A stretch of 64,000 nucleotides of DNA, taken from Ctenosaura bakeri. Taxonomy: Eukaryota > Chordata > Lepidosauria > Squamata > Iguanidae. Made by a program: the position numbers and the translations under genes. The DNA lies in contig CAOLHI010001018.1 of the NCBI GenBank assembly GCA_948474755.1, positions 434,001 through 498,000 on the forward strand, written 5' to 3'. Shown in pieces: positions 1 to 12,382 of this stretch. The notes under the pieces were generated by a model, which saw nothing but the letters and a program-made list of their open reading frames with translations, was not told the DNA's origin and ran no database searches. Positions within the stretch are counted from its first letter, which is position 1. Each line of letters starts with the position of its first letter.

Positions 1-475
1 AACACTGAAGGGGAAGCCCTCTCTCTCTGTGTGTGTGTGTGTGTGTGTATGTGTGGTGCAGGTGCTAGTGTCCAAGCAGCGCCTGGCTGCGCCCGGCTGC
101 ACGCCTCCTCTCCCCTCCTGCCAGTGTGGGGTCTCCTCTCCTCACCTCCACCTTAACGCTCCGGTTCCAGCTCTCTCCTCTCGGTGTCCTCACCTCCACC
201 TTAACATTCAGGCTCCAGCTCTCTCCTCCCTCTCTCCACACCTCCAGCTCCACCTCAGGCTCCTCCAGTGCTTTCCCACCAGGCAGGGAAAGACGGGGAA
301 ATGCCCAGCATGCCTCCTCTCCCCTCCTCCCAGCGCAGGGGTCTCAGAAGCACTGCTCCCATTGGCTGTGAGGCCACCTTCTTTTAAAAGGGGGGCAGGA
401 TTGAGGAGCGGCGACCCCTGTGAAATGGTCATTCAACCCCCAAAGGGGTCCCGACCCCCAGGTTGAGAACCACTG
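1..475. mobile_element. hAT-type non-autonomous DNA transposon, right end (left end outside window)
   Basis: The right end reads GGTTGAGAACCACTG, the inverse of the CAGTGGTTCTCAACC terminus common to many vertebrate hAT elements, preceded by the usual GGGGTCGGGACC-type block. The 8 bases after it (476-483, TTCTAGAC) would be the target duplication and have the central TA seen in Buster-like hATs. The interior is GC-rich with a (CT)n(GT)n tract at 19-58 and a degenerate tandem repeat of about 54 bp at 130-265. The 145-codon frame here is low-complexity and I do not take it as a gene. Confidence 0.75.
19..58. repeat. (CT)n(GT)n compound microsatellite
   Basis: A CT run switches to a GT run inside the hAT remnant. 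It explains the Cys-Val repeat at the start of the overlapping open frame. Confidence 0.9.
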
Positions 476-483
476 TTCTAGAC

Positions 484-2786
484 CATGTTTTAAAAGGTTA
501 CAGTGGGGAGGGGGAATTGTATGAAATAAAATGTATCAATCTTGTACCAGTTGTTTCAAGTTTCTGATTTTTGGCAATTCGTCCATTCTGCAGTCCAGGA
601 GCACAAAGTGTCATAGGTTCTCTTGACCTGCTGAGAAGACTTTGTGGGGAGTTCAGTGGACTGCAGGGAAAAGGAGAAGAAGGGAAAGATCCATTGCAGA
701 AGCATGCATTCTGTTCCTGACACATTGCGGTTGGTAAATAGTGACTACCAGTTGTACAATATATTAACATTACATGCACATAATCACTTGGGAAGCTGAG
801 AGTTACTTATATTATGCTGTATCAGAAACAGAGATGTGAGACGGAAAATTTTCCACAGTAAATGAAAGATTTTCTGAAAATGCTAGAATTTTGCCATATT
901 TGTCCATGGAAAATTTCTGCACCATAATATCTCCATGGTTGTCTGGGCTGTTGTGCTTTAATCAGTCGTTAGATGGGTAAATATAGGCTGTGTACTCATC
1001 TGAGTAGTACTCATCTCTGTACTCATATAAAGAGATAAACATTGACAAACTAGTCTTCAGAAGAATAGACTAACAAACACACTACTAAGCTTGTTTCTAT
1101 TCACAAAATTTCTTGCTTCTCAACCAGTTTGGAGTAATCAAGTCAATAGGTGATCTGTTGTCTGTGCTCATAGACTCTTATCCATCCTTTACATTCAACT
1201 AGTTGTGCTGAATCAGTTTTTCAACTCTTCATACATTCAACTGCCAACGATTAAGTGTTGATGTTGACCACATTCAGAGAAATAAATGAACATAAAGGCA
1301 AGTAAGTATGAAGCATCTTTAAATATGCCAAAAAGTGGTAGAAGGTGTGACATCACAGTAAGTGGACTTTTAAATCACTTGTTTATATAATTCCAGTTTT
1401 TTTTTTCAACTACTCAGGCAATTCCATTTCTAAGTCTTCATTTACTAATACTTCATGTTGAGATAGGCTTAACATTGATTCTGCTGGTTCAAATGGTTTC
1501 CAAAGAAGACTGTTCACTATGTGTACTCTTCCAGACTCAGAAATCTAGTACTATTTTCCAAATGGAACTGACATCAACAGGAGTGCCTGAATATGTGTTG
1601 CCTTTTGGGTCCAGCATAGAATTGCTGGCCTTACATGCAATTTATTCTGTGCTGTAATGTCAGCAGGATGGCGTGCTGATGCACTATAGCAGCTTCACAG
1701 CAATTGTAATGAATCTCCTCTGCCAAATATCAAATTAGAAACTCCCCAGTGTTTGTCATATTTGCTGTGACAGCCCTTAAAGGATTGAAGACAGCAGGTC
1801 TTTGAGTGTCATTCCAAGAGGCAAGATGGAGCAGGTCAGCCAACTAAAGAACAGTAGGGTGGCAAACATTCCTGCTAGTGAGAAAATGAGGAAAGCAGGG
1901 GCAGGTAAGCTATGCAGCAACAGATGTGTCCTTGTTTTCCTTCTAGCTGTGCTTGCAACAGCAGATAATAGCTCATAGAAGTAAATGGAGTAACATTAAG
2001 AAAGAGAAAATGGAGCATCTCAGCTGGGGGAAGGAGTTACATAAGCATGCAAAGCACATCGCAGTAGTAAAAACAATTGGCACCTGGGAGACCACCGATG
2101 AATATCAGGTGCTACAGGCTGTATTTTAGAGGAGGAACTGGCAAAACCAACTCTGAATATTCCTTGATCGAGAAAGCCCCGTGAAATTCATGAGGTCATC
2201 ATAAGTTGGCAAATGATTGGAAGGCAAATACACACGGAGAGAAAGGGCCTTTTTAAAAGGAAGCAGAACTGAATGACCATGGTAACCTCTATATTCTGTT
2301 CCCTGATTCTTCTTGTCTTGTGTAAATTTCCTCATTTTCTGCTGGTTTGCACCTGAAGCAGTGGGCTTTCTAGCTTTAAGGTGATGCACTTTAGCAGCCT
2401 TTGCCATTGGGTGACCTCAAGATGATCTGTACTGCAGTTCCTACAGTCCATGATTATTGGTCATGCTGCTTGTGTTTAAAGGAGGAGTGGCGATTGTGGG
2501 GACTATAGGAGGCATACAGGCCTTTGGGAAGGGGGTATTGTGTAGCCCTTGATGACCACCCTAGACTGAGCTTTTTGGGGGTGGGGAGAGAATCTCCCAG
2601 ATTTTTTTGACCAAAAACACCTCTCAGGCAGACAGTTTTAACCTGAATTGACTTCTGGTCAACCATACTATCACCAGAAGGATCGATTCTGTGCCCTCCT
2701 GAGGATTTGGCAGTGCTGAACCTGGAAAGCCAACTTCCAGTGTGTGCTTACTCTTGATGGAGAGGGAGTTATAGTCACGAGTATGT
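484..2786. other. Unique sequence, no gene seen
   Basis: AT-rich, with frequent stops on both strands. The best frame (2126-2407, minus, 93 codons) has no recognisable domain. I recognise no element here. Confidence 0.6.
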
Positions 2787-2945
2787 ACAGCAGGTGTGGG
2801 CAATTTGTGACTTTCCTGGCATATTTGGACTCCATTTCCCATTGGCCTTAGCCAACACAGGCAGTGGTGAGGGATGATAAGTGTTGCTGTTCAGCAACTT
2901 TTGGAGGACAACAAGTTGGCCATTGCAGCTCTAGAGGTCACCAGA
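2787..2945. repeat. Short dispersed repeat of the 'gggcaa...ggactccaattcccat' type
   Basis: The pattern is a TGTGGGCAA start, TTTGGACTCCATTTCCCATTGGCC, a GTGAGGGATGATAA middle, then CAACTTTTGGAGGACAAC. The two halves are roughly complementary, as in a fold-back element. Related copies are at 11128, 25540, 25795, 47770 and 63345. This is a common squamate dispersed repeat; I cannot name its class with confidence. Confidence 0.5.
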
Positions 2946-5900
2946 TTAGGGAAGACTGAGGTACAATGATAATGTAGAATGAGTGCATCCATGTCGACTA
3001 CTCAGCAAAGATTGTAGCAAGACAGTATTTGGATGAGAAAGTACTGTAATGACCAGGTAGTTGTTACTGTCTGATACAAAAGTTTATGGGTTTAACAGAG
3101 TTTCTTTTTATGCCCCAGAAGCCTCAAGAATTTTAAAAGAATTTATTTGAGACTTGGAAATTAACTGCTATGGGAAATGTTTTAAATGAACTCTTTGATA
3201 TGTTGGCTATTATCTTTTCACTTTCATCTGGTTAAAACTTGTAATTTCTAACTTTTAAGAAAATCTAAAATTGAATTTTCAGGAGTTTGTATTTCTGAAA
3301 TTTTTCATCTATTCCTTAAGCTGTTGCAATGTATGCTGGTCAAAAACAACAAAAACCCAGAATTATGGAGCAATACAAATATGATTGTCAATTTAGTTGC
3401 AATTAAAACCTCATACAGAACCCATGGGAAAACATGATATTGATAAAAAGGTTTGATAGTGTGGGGATCTCCAAGATCAGGGAAAGAGCAGTTCATATTA
3501 TCGTTAACATCTGGTAAACCTACCCATGGGGGAAAAGACCTGTAACTATAATTTCCAATTATTAAGTTATCCACTAGGTGGCATGCTATGCTTAAAAGAA
3601 GAATATGACCACAGAACCATCAGGTATTTGAATGGGATACCAGAAGAGCTGGAATTTGAAGGTGCACATAGAATGGACTGTTTTATGTCAGACTTTAGGT
3701 GAAAAATCACATTTTAAGAAATGCTACTCTGAATAAGAAACAAAAACAGCTTTCTCTGCACAGAAAGCTGACACAGCAGGGACAGGCTCAAATAAAATCT
3801 TTCCATTAGATAGCAGTTTTTATTTGAGGGAGAGATGGTTTGGGCCACCTGCAGCTGTGAAGGTCTGGGAAAAATCCAAACAGAATGGTACAGGGAGGAG
3901 ACAATTTTTCTTTGCTCCTTGCAAGTTGGACCCATGCCCCTATAATTTGATCTGTATTCTTCTGCGCCTTCTCGTATCAGAATGCTGTGCAATTCACTTT
4001 GTTACCCAAGCGGTTTATCAGTTTTTGCACTAATTGTGCAGATGTGACTGGTGATATAATATGCAAGATATATTCATCCCTCTTACCTCTCATGTTAGGT
4101 TGACAGGTGGGAGGCAACATGCTGCACCATGGTGCTGAAGAAAACTTGATGAAATAGAAGGTGAACAGGAGTGTCAGCACTTGAATGACTCTCAGAATAG
4201 TTAAGTTACATTGTAGATCTCCAACCCACTGTTTATTCACTATTGAGGAATGATGAAAATCTTTGAATTGTTTATCCTCATGTGGAAAGATGAATAGTTT
4301 CCAGTGTATTCTCCCTGCTGTACAAGAATGCAAAGATTATTACACAGTATTCTCCCGGTACTCATATTTTCAGAAGTTTTTCGGGGAAATTATTTTGCAC
4401 AGAAATACTTCACGTGATTTTTCTGTGTAAAAACATGGAGAGTATTTTTGCAACAGAAATAGTATTTCTGTGCAAAACACTTGCTTGAATTCTGCACATG
4501 TAAATTTCTCTTAAGCATCTAAATGTCCTTTTTCAGGCACTGTGAGGATTGGCATTTCCTTCCTTCATTCCTCTTCAGTGAGCAGCTTATTGTAAAGCCT
4601 CTGCTTTACAATACGGCACCTGCATGGCCATTTATGCCTCATAGTGAGCAGGCAAGCAGGCTATGGGAATGTAGCCATGTGGCCAGGCAATGTGGGGTGG
4701 CTTCAGGGGTTTATCAGCAAGTTGTGTGTCAGAGGAGAGGATATATGACTCAGCATATCATATGTCTGCATATGGATAATTATGCCATACTGAGGGGATG
4801 TAGTATTGAGGCCACTCAATACTACCCCCCCCCAAAAAAAAAGAAAAAAAAAGAAAAGGTTTTTGTGCAATTTTTGTGGAAATCCAGTATTTCTTGTGCT
4901 CCAAGATCATGCGTATCTTTGTTTAGAGTAATTCTCTGAGAGACTTCTCAAACTGTAAAGAATTTTCATCACTGCTTTGTTCATTCCACAGGAGTTACTT
5001 AAGTATTAACCACTCTTTTGCAGAGGAACAAATAGTGACAAATATTCCTTTTCTGAATCAGGCTTATTTGTAAGTGAACACGTACAGGACTAAGTCACAC
5101 ATCATCCACTGACCATGCTGGCTGGGCATTTTTTGGAATTGTCATTTTAAAAGTTAGTTGTCCCACCTGTGATTTTGAATGTGTGCCATATTGTATTTCA
5201 ATAGCAGAAGTTTGAAGAACAGGATTTCTGATTCCATAGCATCTTACAGTGGGAGTTATGCAATGTACTCCAAGGTCTTAAAGTTCTTGTCCTGTGTGTG
5301 CACAATTTTGTGTGCAAAGTAATAGGCAGCACAAAGTTACAATCTGTTGCTTTTTCTGCTTTTTGGATCTCACAACAGAGAGTGGAAGCCACACAGTCTA
5401 TCTGTGGGAAAATCTCTCTCAATGAATGTGAGTAGTCTCCAAGGTTTAAGATGTGATATATCAACAGTTCAAGGCAAAAACTGTGTTAATCTGAAAAGGC
5501 AGGATGCGGTCTGTATGAATGTATGTGTGAAGCAGGAGGTGAGAATTTTCTAACACAGAATCTATGGTGGATTGACCATTGGTTATGCAGTATAATACTC
5601 TCTGATACAAGAGGTCTTGCTTATTCAAAACATTGTGCCTATCTCCAACAGAACTTACTCAGTCAGCAAATTATCCATATTATTCATATTCTTAGTTTCT
5701 CAGAAAGGATTACTCAAGGTTAATTATGACATTACACAGGAAGTATAAGCAGAAGAATGAATAACCTAACCTTATCTTTTCCTGGCTTGTGCAGCAATTG
5801 CTAATGCAGAGTTTCCCAGATCTCACCTAAAGTGAGTTCTAAAATCTCCCAATCTGTGCGTCAGTGTACTTGCTTCATCTGCTTCTGGATAACATACAAA

Positions 5901-6093
5901 TTGGCCCAAAAGGCAATCTTCTTAGGGATAGCATTAAAACACTAATCAGCTTCAGGTTGTGACAGTTGTCCATGTGAAAGGTTTGCTTGTCACATGGCAA
6001 TAGGGAACTCCTTATCTGAGGTAATTGCCATGTAAACTATTGTTTACTGGTGTCACAGAAATCAGACCTTACTCAGGGCTAGTCTGAAGTCTG
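2946..6093. other. Mostly unique sequence with a weak old repeat near 4340-4520
   Basis: No gene is visible. At 4340-4520 words such as TTCTGCACAGAAA and GTATTTCTGTGCAAAA recur, and similar words occur at 10500-10700, which suggests an old, decayed dispersed repeat. The A-rich tract at 4836-4858 is simple sequence. Confidence 0.4.
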
Positions 6094-6323
6094 AGGGCCA
6101 GTGCAGTGTAGTGCTTTGAGTGTTGGACTACAACTCCAGAGACCAGGGTTTGAATCTCTGCTCAGCCATGGAAACCCACTAGGTGACCTTGAGCAAGTCA
6201 TATTCCCTCAGAGGAAGACAAAGACAAACCACTGCTGAACAAATCTTGCCAAGAAGACTTCATGACAGGGTCACCTTAGAGTTGCCATAAGTTGGCAATG
6301 ACTTGAAGGCACACAACAACAAT
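6094..6323 (+). mobile_element. tRNA-derived SINE (Sauria/ACA type), near full length
   Basis: The head contains a pol III A-box-like TAGTGCTTTGAGTG and a B-box-like GGTTTGAATCT. The body carries GAAACCCACTAGGTGACC, TCTTGCCAAGAAGA and CATAAGTTGGCAATGACTT, and the tail is ACACAACAACAA. The tail matches the CAA-type 3' end of Bov-B LINEs, their usual partner. A weak duplication of TGAAGTCT/TGAAATCT flanks it. This is a retroposon, not a tRNA gene. Confidence 0.88.
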
Positions 6324-8544
6324 TTGAAATCTTCAGGCTTTGTTCCATCTGTTTCTGATGTGGTGGCAAGAACTCTTGCCTATGTAGCTAAAAAGACACC
6401 AACCACATGTGTGCACAAGAGGTAGGTATCAGTTGGTCTGGAAGAAACTCAGAATTTGTAGGTGTACTAAATATATAGGTGGCTTTGAGAATATTAATGG
6501 AGAAGATTCAACTCACTGGGGACTGAGAAATGAGCACGCTCAGTAGCCACTGAATCCCCATCCTTGTGGTATGGAAAACTAGAAAGAAACAGAGAATGGG
6601 ATGGAATGGAGTAGGTGGGACCCCGTACAATCCACCCTCCATGCTACAACATTTTGTACAGCAATTTTTTCTCAGTCATCCTAGTGCTTCTTCAGCTGAT
6701 GTCCTTTGCTTTACAGTACTCATTTCTTTTCTCTGCAATATGCCACTCTTTGATGTTGTTGGACTAAAAAGCCCATCAGTGCCACTTATCCACCTCTCAT
6801 CCTGGCTATCATAAGCTGGTCAAGTTTTGGAAATGGTGGATAATCTATTTCTAACTACAGTCATAACTGAGACTGAGTTAAAGTTGCTTTTGAATTTATC
6901 ATTCCATTCTCTGTTGTCTGTTTCCCTCTCTTAAAATAAGAATGATAAAAAGTAGAGTTCTGTATTTGTGTAGCTCATTAAAATCCATAGCATTTTTTTT
7001 TACATTAAGGCAAAACCACATAGCTGAGTTTACACTTTAAAACAGATAACTCCATTGTTGCATTTTTTAAAGAAATAAATGTTTCAGATCACTTTTTCCC
7101 ATTGGAAGTTTTTTATGTTTTAATATATCATTTTGCTATTTGAATATATCATCACAGGAAAACCAGGAGGATTTTTCTTAGGAGTTGTAATAGTCTGGCT
7201 TTAAAGAGGTCATTAAATAACTGGAAGAAGCCATGAGAAGTAGCAATTAGTGTTTAACACCATTCTCAAATCACACTTTTTTGGTGTGTGTCAATGGTGT
7301 ATAAAATACCATACAGATCCACTACTGTTATGATAGTGTCCCAAATGAAATAAGAGTAGCTAAGTGACAGAAACATGGAAAAGGAGAAATGCACTGCAAC
7401 AAAATGTATTGTGGAGTGATTCTGTTTGTTGTTTTAACCAATCATCCAACCATATGCTCTTCCCATGATACTTTATTCCACCCCCTCAGTTTTAGTTTGC
7501 CTCAACAACCAGTCTAATTCAGCTCCCACTGAATGTGCTCATTCCCCACTGGGCTGTTTTGGGAGCTTCCTCCAAATCGGATCCCCTCCCAAAAGATGTT
7601 TCATCCATTTCTGGACCTTCAGATTCCCCCAAGCCTCTTGCAATCTCCCTCTTGTGCACGAGTGATGGCATTTGGGCTACAAAAGGAACAGCACTCACAG
7701 CTTTATGCTGGAATTAAAGGCATTTACAATGTATACAATGATTGTCTTACCTTCCCTCTTGACATTTGCTTCCTGTGCCAGAGCCAGATTATGTAGCTTC
7801 CTCTCTTAGAAAAGCTCCTTCCCTTTTTTTCCATGCCAAATGTTAAGCAGGTCCTTCAGGGGTTTGGGGAGCAGGGTATAGAAATAGTACTTATTTTTAA
7901 TATACCATGTGTAAGTGCAGGATTTAGTTTTGTAGAATTGTAGAGTTCCAGTCCAACCCAGTGTTTCACATGGGTAGAGGGTCTTTCTGACTGTACAAGG
8001 TATTTTTGTTTTAAAGGAAATGTCTGTATAATTTTGTAAGTCTTGTCTTCATTCATTCTTTAGCATTTTCTCTGGTATCTTTTGAAGTTAAGTAGGTCTT
8101 TAAAAGTTAAGCTCGCATCTGTGTACATGCTTGCACAATGAATTATGGCATACCCTCCTATTCCCATGCTGCAGCTGAAATATATGTGAATGATTGCCTA
8201 TTTCTCTATGAACCCAACTATAATTTAAACTCTCTCTGAAACTTTGCTGTATGTCCGTATAGTAAAAGAATGTAGGTTGGTGGGCACAGAGTACAGTGCC
8301 TTTTCAGTGGCAGCACATCAATGGGAAACTCTGTCCTTAAAAAATATTAAATCAGTCAGTTCATTGCTTTCTAATGGGCAATAAAAGGTTTGTTTTAATT
8401 CATTCACTAATTTGATTGTTGATGAGAAACTCATAACTGGACAAATCTAATGTGATCTGTTGCTTTATTTTTAAATTTGTTTAATATCTGTGGGTTTTTC
8501 ATATTTTGTCTGCCAGGTGTTTTGGTCAAAACAATAGAAAATAT
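6324..8544. other. Unique sequence, no gene seen
   Basis: AT-rich with simple T and A tracts. Three overlapping short plus-strand frames at 7465-7796 are mutually out of frame and match no family I know. Confidence 0.55.
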
Positions 8545-8911
8545 AGAATCATAGAAATCTAGAGTTGGAAGAGACCACACAGGCCATCCAGTCCAACCCA
8601 CTGCCATGCAGGAACACCCTCAAAGCAATCCCGACAGATGGCCATCCAGCCTCAGCTTAAAAACCTCCAAGGAAGGAGACTCCACTACACTCCGAGGCAG
8701 CATATTCCACTGCCGGACAGCCCTGACTGTCAGGAAGTTCTTCCTGAGGTTCAGGTGGAATCTCCTTTCCTGCAGCTTGAATCCATTGCTCCTTGTCCTG
8801 GTGTCTGGAGCAGCAGAAAACAAGTCCTCTCCTTCCTCTACGTGGCATCCCTTCAAATATTTAAACATGGCTATCATGTCCCCTCTTAACCTTCTCTTCT
8901 GCAGACTAAAC
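8545..8911 (-). mobile_element. CR1 LINE, 5'-truncated 3' end, antisense
   Basis: On the minus strand the copy ends in the CR1-type TCTATGATTCTAT terminus preceded by a stretch ending CTCTTCCAACTC. Upstream of that lies an open stretch encoding the ORF2 C-terminus. CR1 copies are usually short and 5'-truncated, as here. Confidence 0.92.
8620..8877 (-). pseudogene. CR1 ORF2 C-terminal remnant (85 codons, still open)
   Basis: The translation shows the conserved CR1 C-terminal run: FKYLKG, then RTRSNGFKLQERRF, RKNFLTVRAVRQWN, LP(R)SVVESPSLEVFK and LDGHLSGLL. This part lies downstream of the reverse transcriptase domain, so the fragment cannot be active. Its openness suggests a fairly young or slowly decayed copy. 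The other frames across this interval are shadows. Confidence 0.9.
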
Positions 8912-9776
8912 TAATTACAACAACCTAGTATGATACAGATTTTTTTAAAAAATTTATTCGCATCTAACAAAAGAACAATTGCCTTCTTCACTTTCAAAAC
9001 CAATGGAGGACATTGTGAAACAGAGAATGCTACTTGATTTGCAAACTGAAGTTGTTAGAACTGTGTATTTTCACTTGTAAAATATTAGAAAGTTCAGGGA
9101 AATATCAGTTCCTCACATTTATTTTTTTATCTTTTCTGGTTTGGCCCATCTTAATCTCCCTCTGGAGTCATTCAGAAATTTTGGACTTCAGATGTTACCA
9201 GTTAATGGTCAGGATGCTAAGAGCTATAGTTCAAAGCACCTAGAGGTTCACAGACTGGCTAAATCTGGTATAGAGTTTAGAACCAATGAAACTGCATGTT
9301 CCTTTGGTTAAACAAGGAGATAGACTGTAATATCATCTTGAAAGGCTGATGAGATCCAGTTCCTTAAAGAGCCAGTTCAGATTTATTTTCCTGGTCATTA
9401 ATGTCTCCCAGTGTGCCCTTGAGCATGCCTAATGCAGGTCTCCAAACTGTAGTTTTCATTTTTATGGGAATGGTATATGAAGTAGGATCAATACTACCAC
9501 AAATTAGGCATTCAGCAAAAGTGAAAGGAGGCCTTATATGAGTTCTGATCCTTCCAGGAAGACCTAGATTATCATCAGTACGAAGTAATTTGTTTCTCCT
9601 ACTTGTTACCATGTTTAAACAATAACTGTTATTCATGACAGTATTTTAAAAAGAATGACTTGTTATGCTACTCAGTGATTATAATTGATATCGGGCTGAC
9701 CAAAAATTTGAACAATTCCTATCAAAATGCCTGATATGCCCTTTAAATGTGACTTTTTAACAGTAATTAGGAAATA
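8912..9776. other. Unique sequence, no gene seen
   Basis: No recognisable repeat or exon. The minus frame at 9364-9636 (90 codons) has no known motif. Confidence 0.5.
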
Positions 9777-10141
9777 CAGTCCTCTCTCCAAATTTGTAGG
9801 TTTGACCTTCATGAATTTATTTGTGGAGGTGGAGGTGTGACTTCCTCCTGATTCTCCTCCTCCCATTTCCTTGAGTTTTGCTGGGCACAGAGAAGGAAGG
9901 CAAATGCCCAGATAAAAGGCAAGAAAATGGAGAAGGGATGCTAGGATGAGCCTTCCTTCTCCTCTCCAGAGCTTTCCCTCTGATTTCCTTGCCTCTCGCC
10001 CTGGTGTGCAAAAGACCAGGGATTGGGATGGGGGAACCCTGGAAGGAATGGGAGAGGGATCATGGGGGAAGTTATTCATAGTTTTTCCACTTTTGTAATG
10101 GTTCTCCAGTCCAAACTGTCACAAAAGTGGAGGGGACACTG
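9777..10141. mobile_element. Tigger-like (Tc1/mariner) non-autonomous element
   Basis: The left end reads CAGTCCTCTCTCCAAATTTG and the right end, reversed, CAGTGTCCCCTCCACTTTTG. Both resemble the CAGTTGGCCCTCC terminus of Tigger/MER2-like elements. TA dinucleotides flank it (9775-9776 and 10142-10143). The interior is GC-rich and codes for nothing known; the 135-codon minus frame runs over it and its flank by chance. Confidence 0.75.
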
Positions 10142-10167
10142 TATTTCTTATTACTGTACATCAGTCA

Positions 10168-10395
10168 AGGGAGGGGTGGCATAGTGGTTTGAATGCTATA
10201 ATAGGACTCCAGAGGGTCAGGGCAGGAATCCTTGCTCAGCCACAGAAAACCACTGTGTGACTCTGGGCAAGTCACTCTCTCTCAGTCTTAGAAAAAGGCA
10301 AAAACAAACTCTTATGAATAAATCTTTCCAAGAAAATCCTATGACAGGGCCAGCGTAAGTTGAAGTCAAATTGAAAGTACAAAACAAGAACAAAG
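10168..10395 (+). mobile_element. tRNA-derived SINE (Sauria/ACA type), diverged
   Basis: The head is GGGTGGCATAGTGGTTTGAATG, followed by GACTCCAGAGGGTCAGG, GGCAAGTCACTCTCTCTCAG and CCAAGAAAATCCTATGACAGG. It ends in a decayed A/C-rich tail. The same family as the copy at 6094, more diverged. Confidence 0.82.
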
Positions 10396-11127
10396 GGATT
10401 GAAAAAATATTTTAAAATATCTGAAAACGGCCAAAAGTGTCTTTCCTGAGTATTGGAAAATTTTGACAAGGCAAATCCTTGATTGATGAAAACTTTGCAC
10501 TTTGGGACTTATTCTACATAAAAGTCACACTTTTTGATGTAGAAAATAGTGTTTTCTGCACAAGAGGCAGCATTTCAGTATAGAAAATTCAGTGCGGAAT
10601 ATGTCCAACTACTACATTTTCTGCGCTGAAAATATTAATGCTTTTTCTTGTCTCCCAAATACCATTCTATGTGCAAAAATACCACGTGTGAATTTTGTAC
10701 AGAATAAATCTCAAACTGCAAATAGTCTTTAAAAACTGTATAGTTTACAAAATTTCTTGCAGTGTAAAAAAATTGCTAAAATCATTCATTGATTCCTTTG
10801 AGAACAAAACTAGTGAAGAATTATCTCGCTGTAACAGCAGCAGCAGCAACAACAAATGTAATCGATACATGCTACGTTGCTTTTGAAATGTATCTTGGTT
10901 CATCCATCATGATCACCAAAACTAACTTGCAATTCTGTTCCCATTCTCTTTCTCTGTTCATAGTTATCCAGTGGTCCCTCTAGCATGGAGAAGCTCCAGA
11001 ACCTTCTCTCATGCTCACTAAATTTGTGACTGATAAGAGGCCCACACATCAATTCATTCTACCCTTAACATGTATGGGGGGTTAATACGAACATCTATAA
11101 TTTCATATTATATAGAATTGTCACAGT
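10396..11127. other. Unique or heavily decayed sequence
   Basis: 10500-10700 shares the TTCTGCAC/GTGCAAAAA words of 4340-4520 and may be an old repeat. A short CAG/CAA run sits at 10843-10857. No gene is seen. Confidence 0.4.
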
Positions 11128-11245
11128 GTTATAGTGCAGGGGTGGATAACCTGTGAACCTCCAGTGGCTGTTATACTGAAAGGCCCTTCGTTCTTCACTA
11201 CTGGCTTTGCTGGCTGCTACTGGTGGAAGCTGTGGTCCAACAACA
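11128..11245. repeat. Short dispersed repeat, same type as 2787
   Basis: It begins GTGCAGGGGTGGATAACCTG and ends with GAAGCTGTGGTCCAACAACAT, the paired halves of the fold-back pattern seen at 2787. Confidence 0.5.
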
Positions 11246-11959
11246 TTTGGTATAATGACTTCAATCTTTATTCACGTAACTTCCAGTTACAGCAAAAGAA
11301 GATATATGGTGGAGTCTTTACAACATAACTTCAATCTCCTATCATTCTGAAACAAAGAAAGCCCAGCTGGATGAGACCTAAGTCCCATCTGGTGCAGCCA
11401 CATGCCCACAGGAAGGCCAAAAGCAGGACATGAGCATGATACCTCCATCCTTCACATGCTGTTTTATAGGTGGCATTGACAGGTACTGCCTCTGATTGTT
11501 GTCTTTATGAGCTGTCACACTGAAGCGAATAAACAGCTATGGTGACTGGTAGCCATTGATAGTCTTAATCTCCACATATTTTGTCTAATTCCTTTACTTA
11601 AGCCATGCAATTTGGCACTCAGCACTACATAATTTAGTAGCAAATCCCATATTTAGCTATGTGCTGGGTGAAGAAAAAGAAAATCTTTTCTTTCTTTTGA
11701 ATCTCTCACTACTGAGAGCATTAAAACCAGTACTTCTGACAGAAAACTTAAGGAAGAAATCTGACAAGAGTTTCAGCATGAAGATGGATAATATTTTCCA
11801 CAAACCCCAGTGCCTGGTAATTTTCAGAGTGAAACTGACAACACTGGGCGACTATGTGTCAGGAAATGAGTGGATTACAGCTGAGCCATTTATGCTTCCT
11901 CTAGGGAGGCAGGTCTGTGGGTGGAAGGCAGCTCTGAGGGTAAATATCCTAAATCATTT
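11246..11959. other. Unique sequence, no gene seen
   Basis: The plus frame at 11661-11972 (103 codons) shows no conserved motif or splice context that I would trust. Confidence 0.5.
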
Positions 11960-12065
11960 TTCAAAGAGATAGCCACATTAGTCTTTTCCAGTACCAAAAT
12001 AAAAGAAGTAGGAGGCATGGGAGAAGGAGTCTTGTTGTAGCTTTAAGATTAAATAATTTATTTAT
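11960..12065. repeat. Dispersed repeat of the 'cacattagtctt...agctttaagattaa' type
   Basis: It contains GATAGCCACATTAGTCTTTTCC, GGAGTCTTGTTGTAGC and TTTAAGATTAAATAATTTATT, a motif order well known in reptile genomes. Other copies are at 14165, 14635 and 37945. I cannot assign a transposon class. Confidence 0.55.
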
Positions 12066-12218
12066 TTCATAACTAAATAAGAAAGGCTAAAATATATCGT
12101 AAAATATATCCTACTAAAAATAAAATTGGCTAGTCTTAAATGTGCTAAGCTACCTCTTCCCCTTTCTTCTTTTGTTTTTACAGTGCTCGTATCCCCCTGT
12201 TTGACATTTCTGCCTATA

Positions 12219-12382
12219 GGCCATTTCACATTGCACTGTTGTAGCACTTTGATATCACTTTAAGTGTCTCAGGGCTGCACCCTATGGAAATTTTGGATTT
12301 GTAGTTTGGTGAGGTACCAGTGCTTTCTACATACCTCATGAAACTACAAAGCCCAGGATTCCACAGGATGGAGCCATAGCAC
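12219..12382. mobile_element. Harbinger-like MITE, short class, right side lost
   Basis: The left end GGCCATTTCACATTGCACTG and the interior CACCCTATGGAA ... AAAGCCCAGGATTCCACAGGATGGAG match the short fold-back class. The mirrored terminus is missing: the Bov-B 3' end begins at about 12383. The ATA at 12216-12218 may be half of a target duplication. Confidence 0.7.

Noticed and set aside
29..466. 145-codon open frame
   Set aside because: Starts in a GT microsatellite and runs through the hAT interior tandem repeat; no domain.
2126..2407. 93-codon minus frame with a Lys-rich start
   Set aside because: Looked briefly like a small basic ribosomal protein, but the motif order fits none and there is no retrocopy poly(A) or duplication.
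7465..7796. Three overlapping plus frames
   Set aside because: Mutually out of frame, no known motif, no supporting splice signals.
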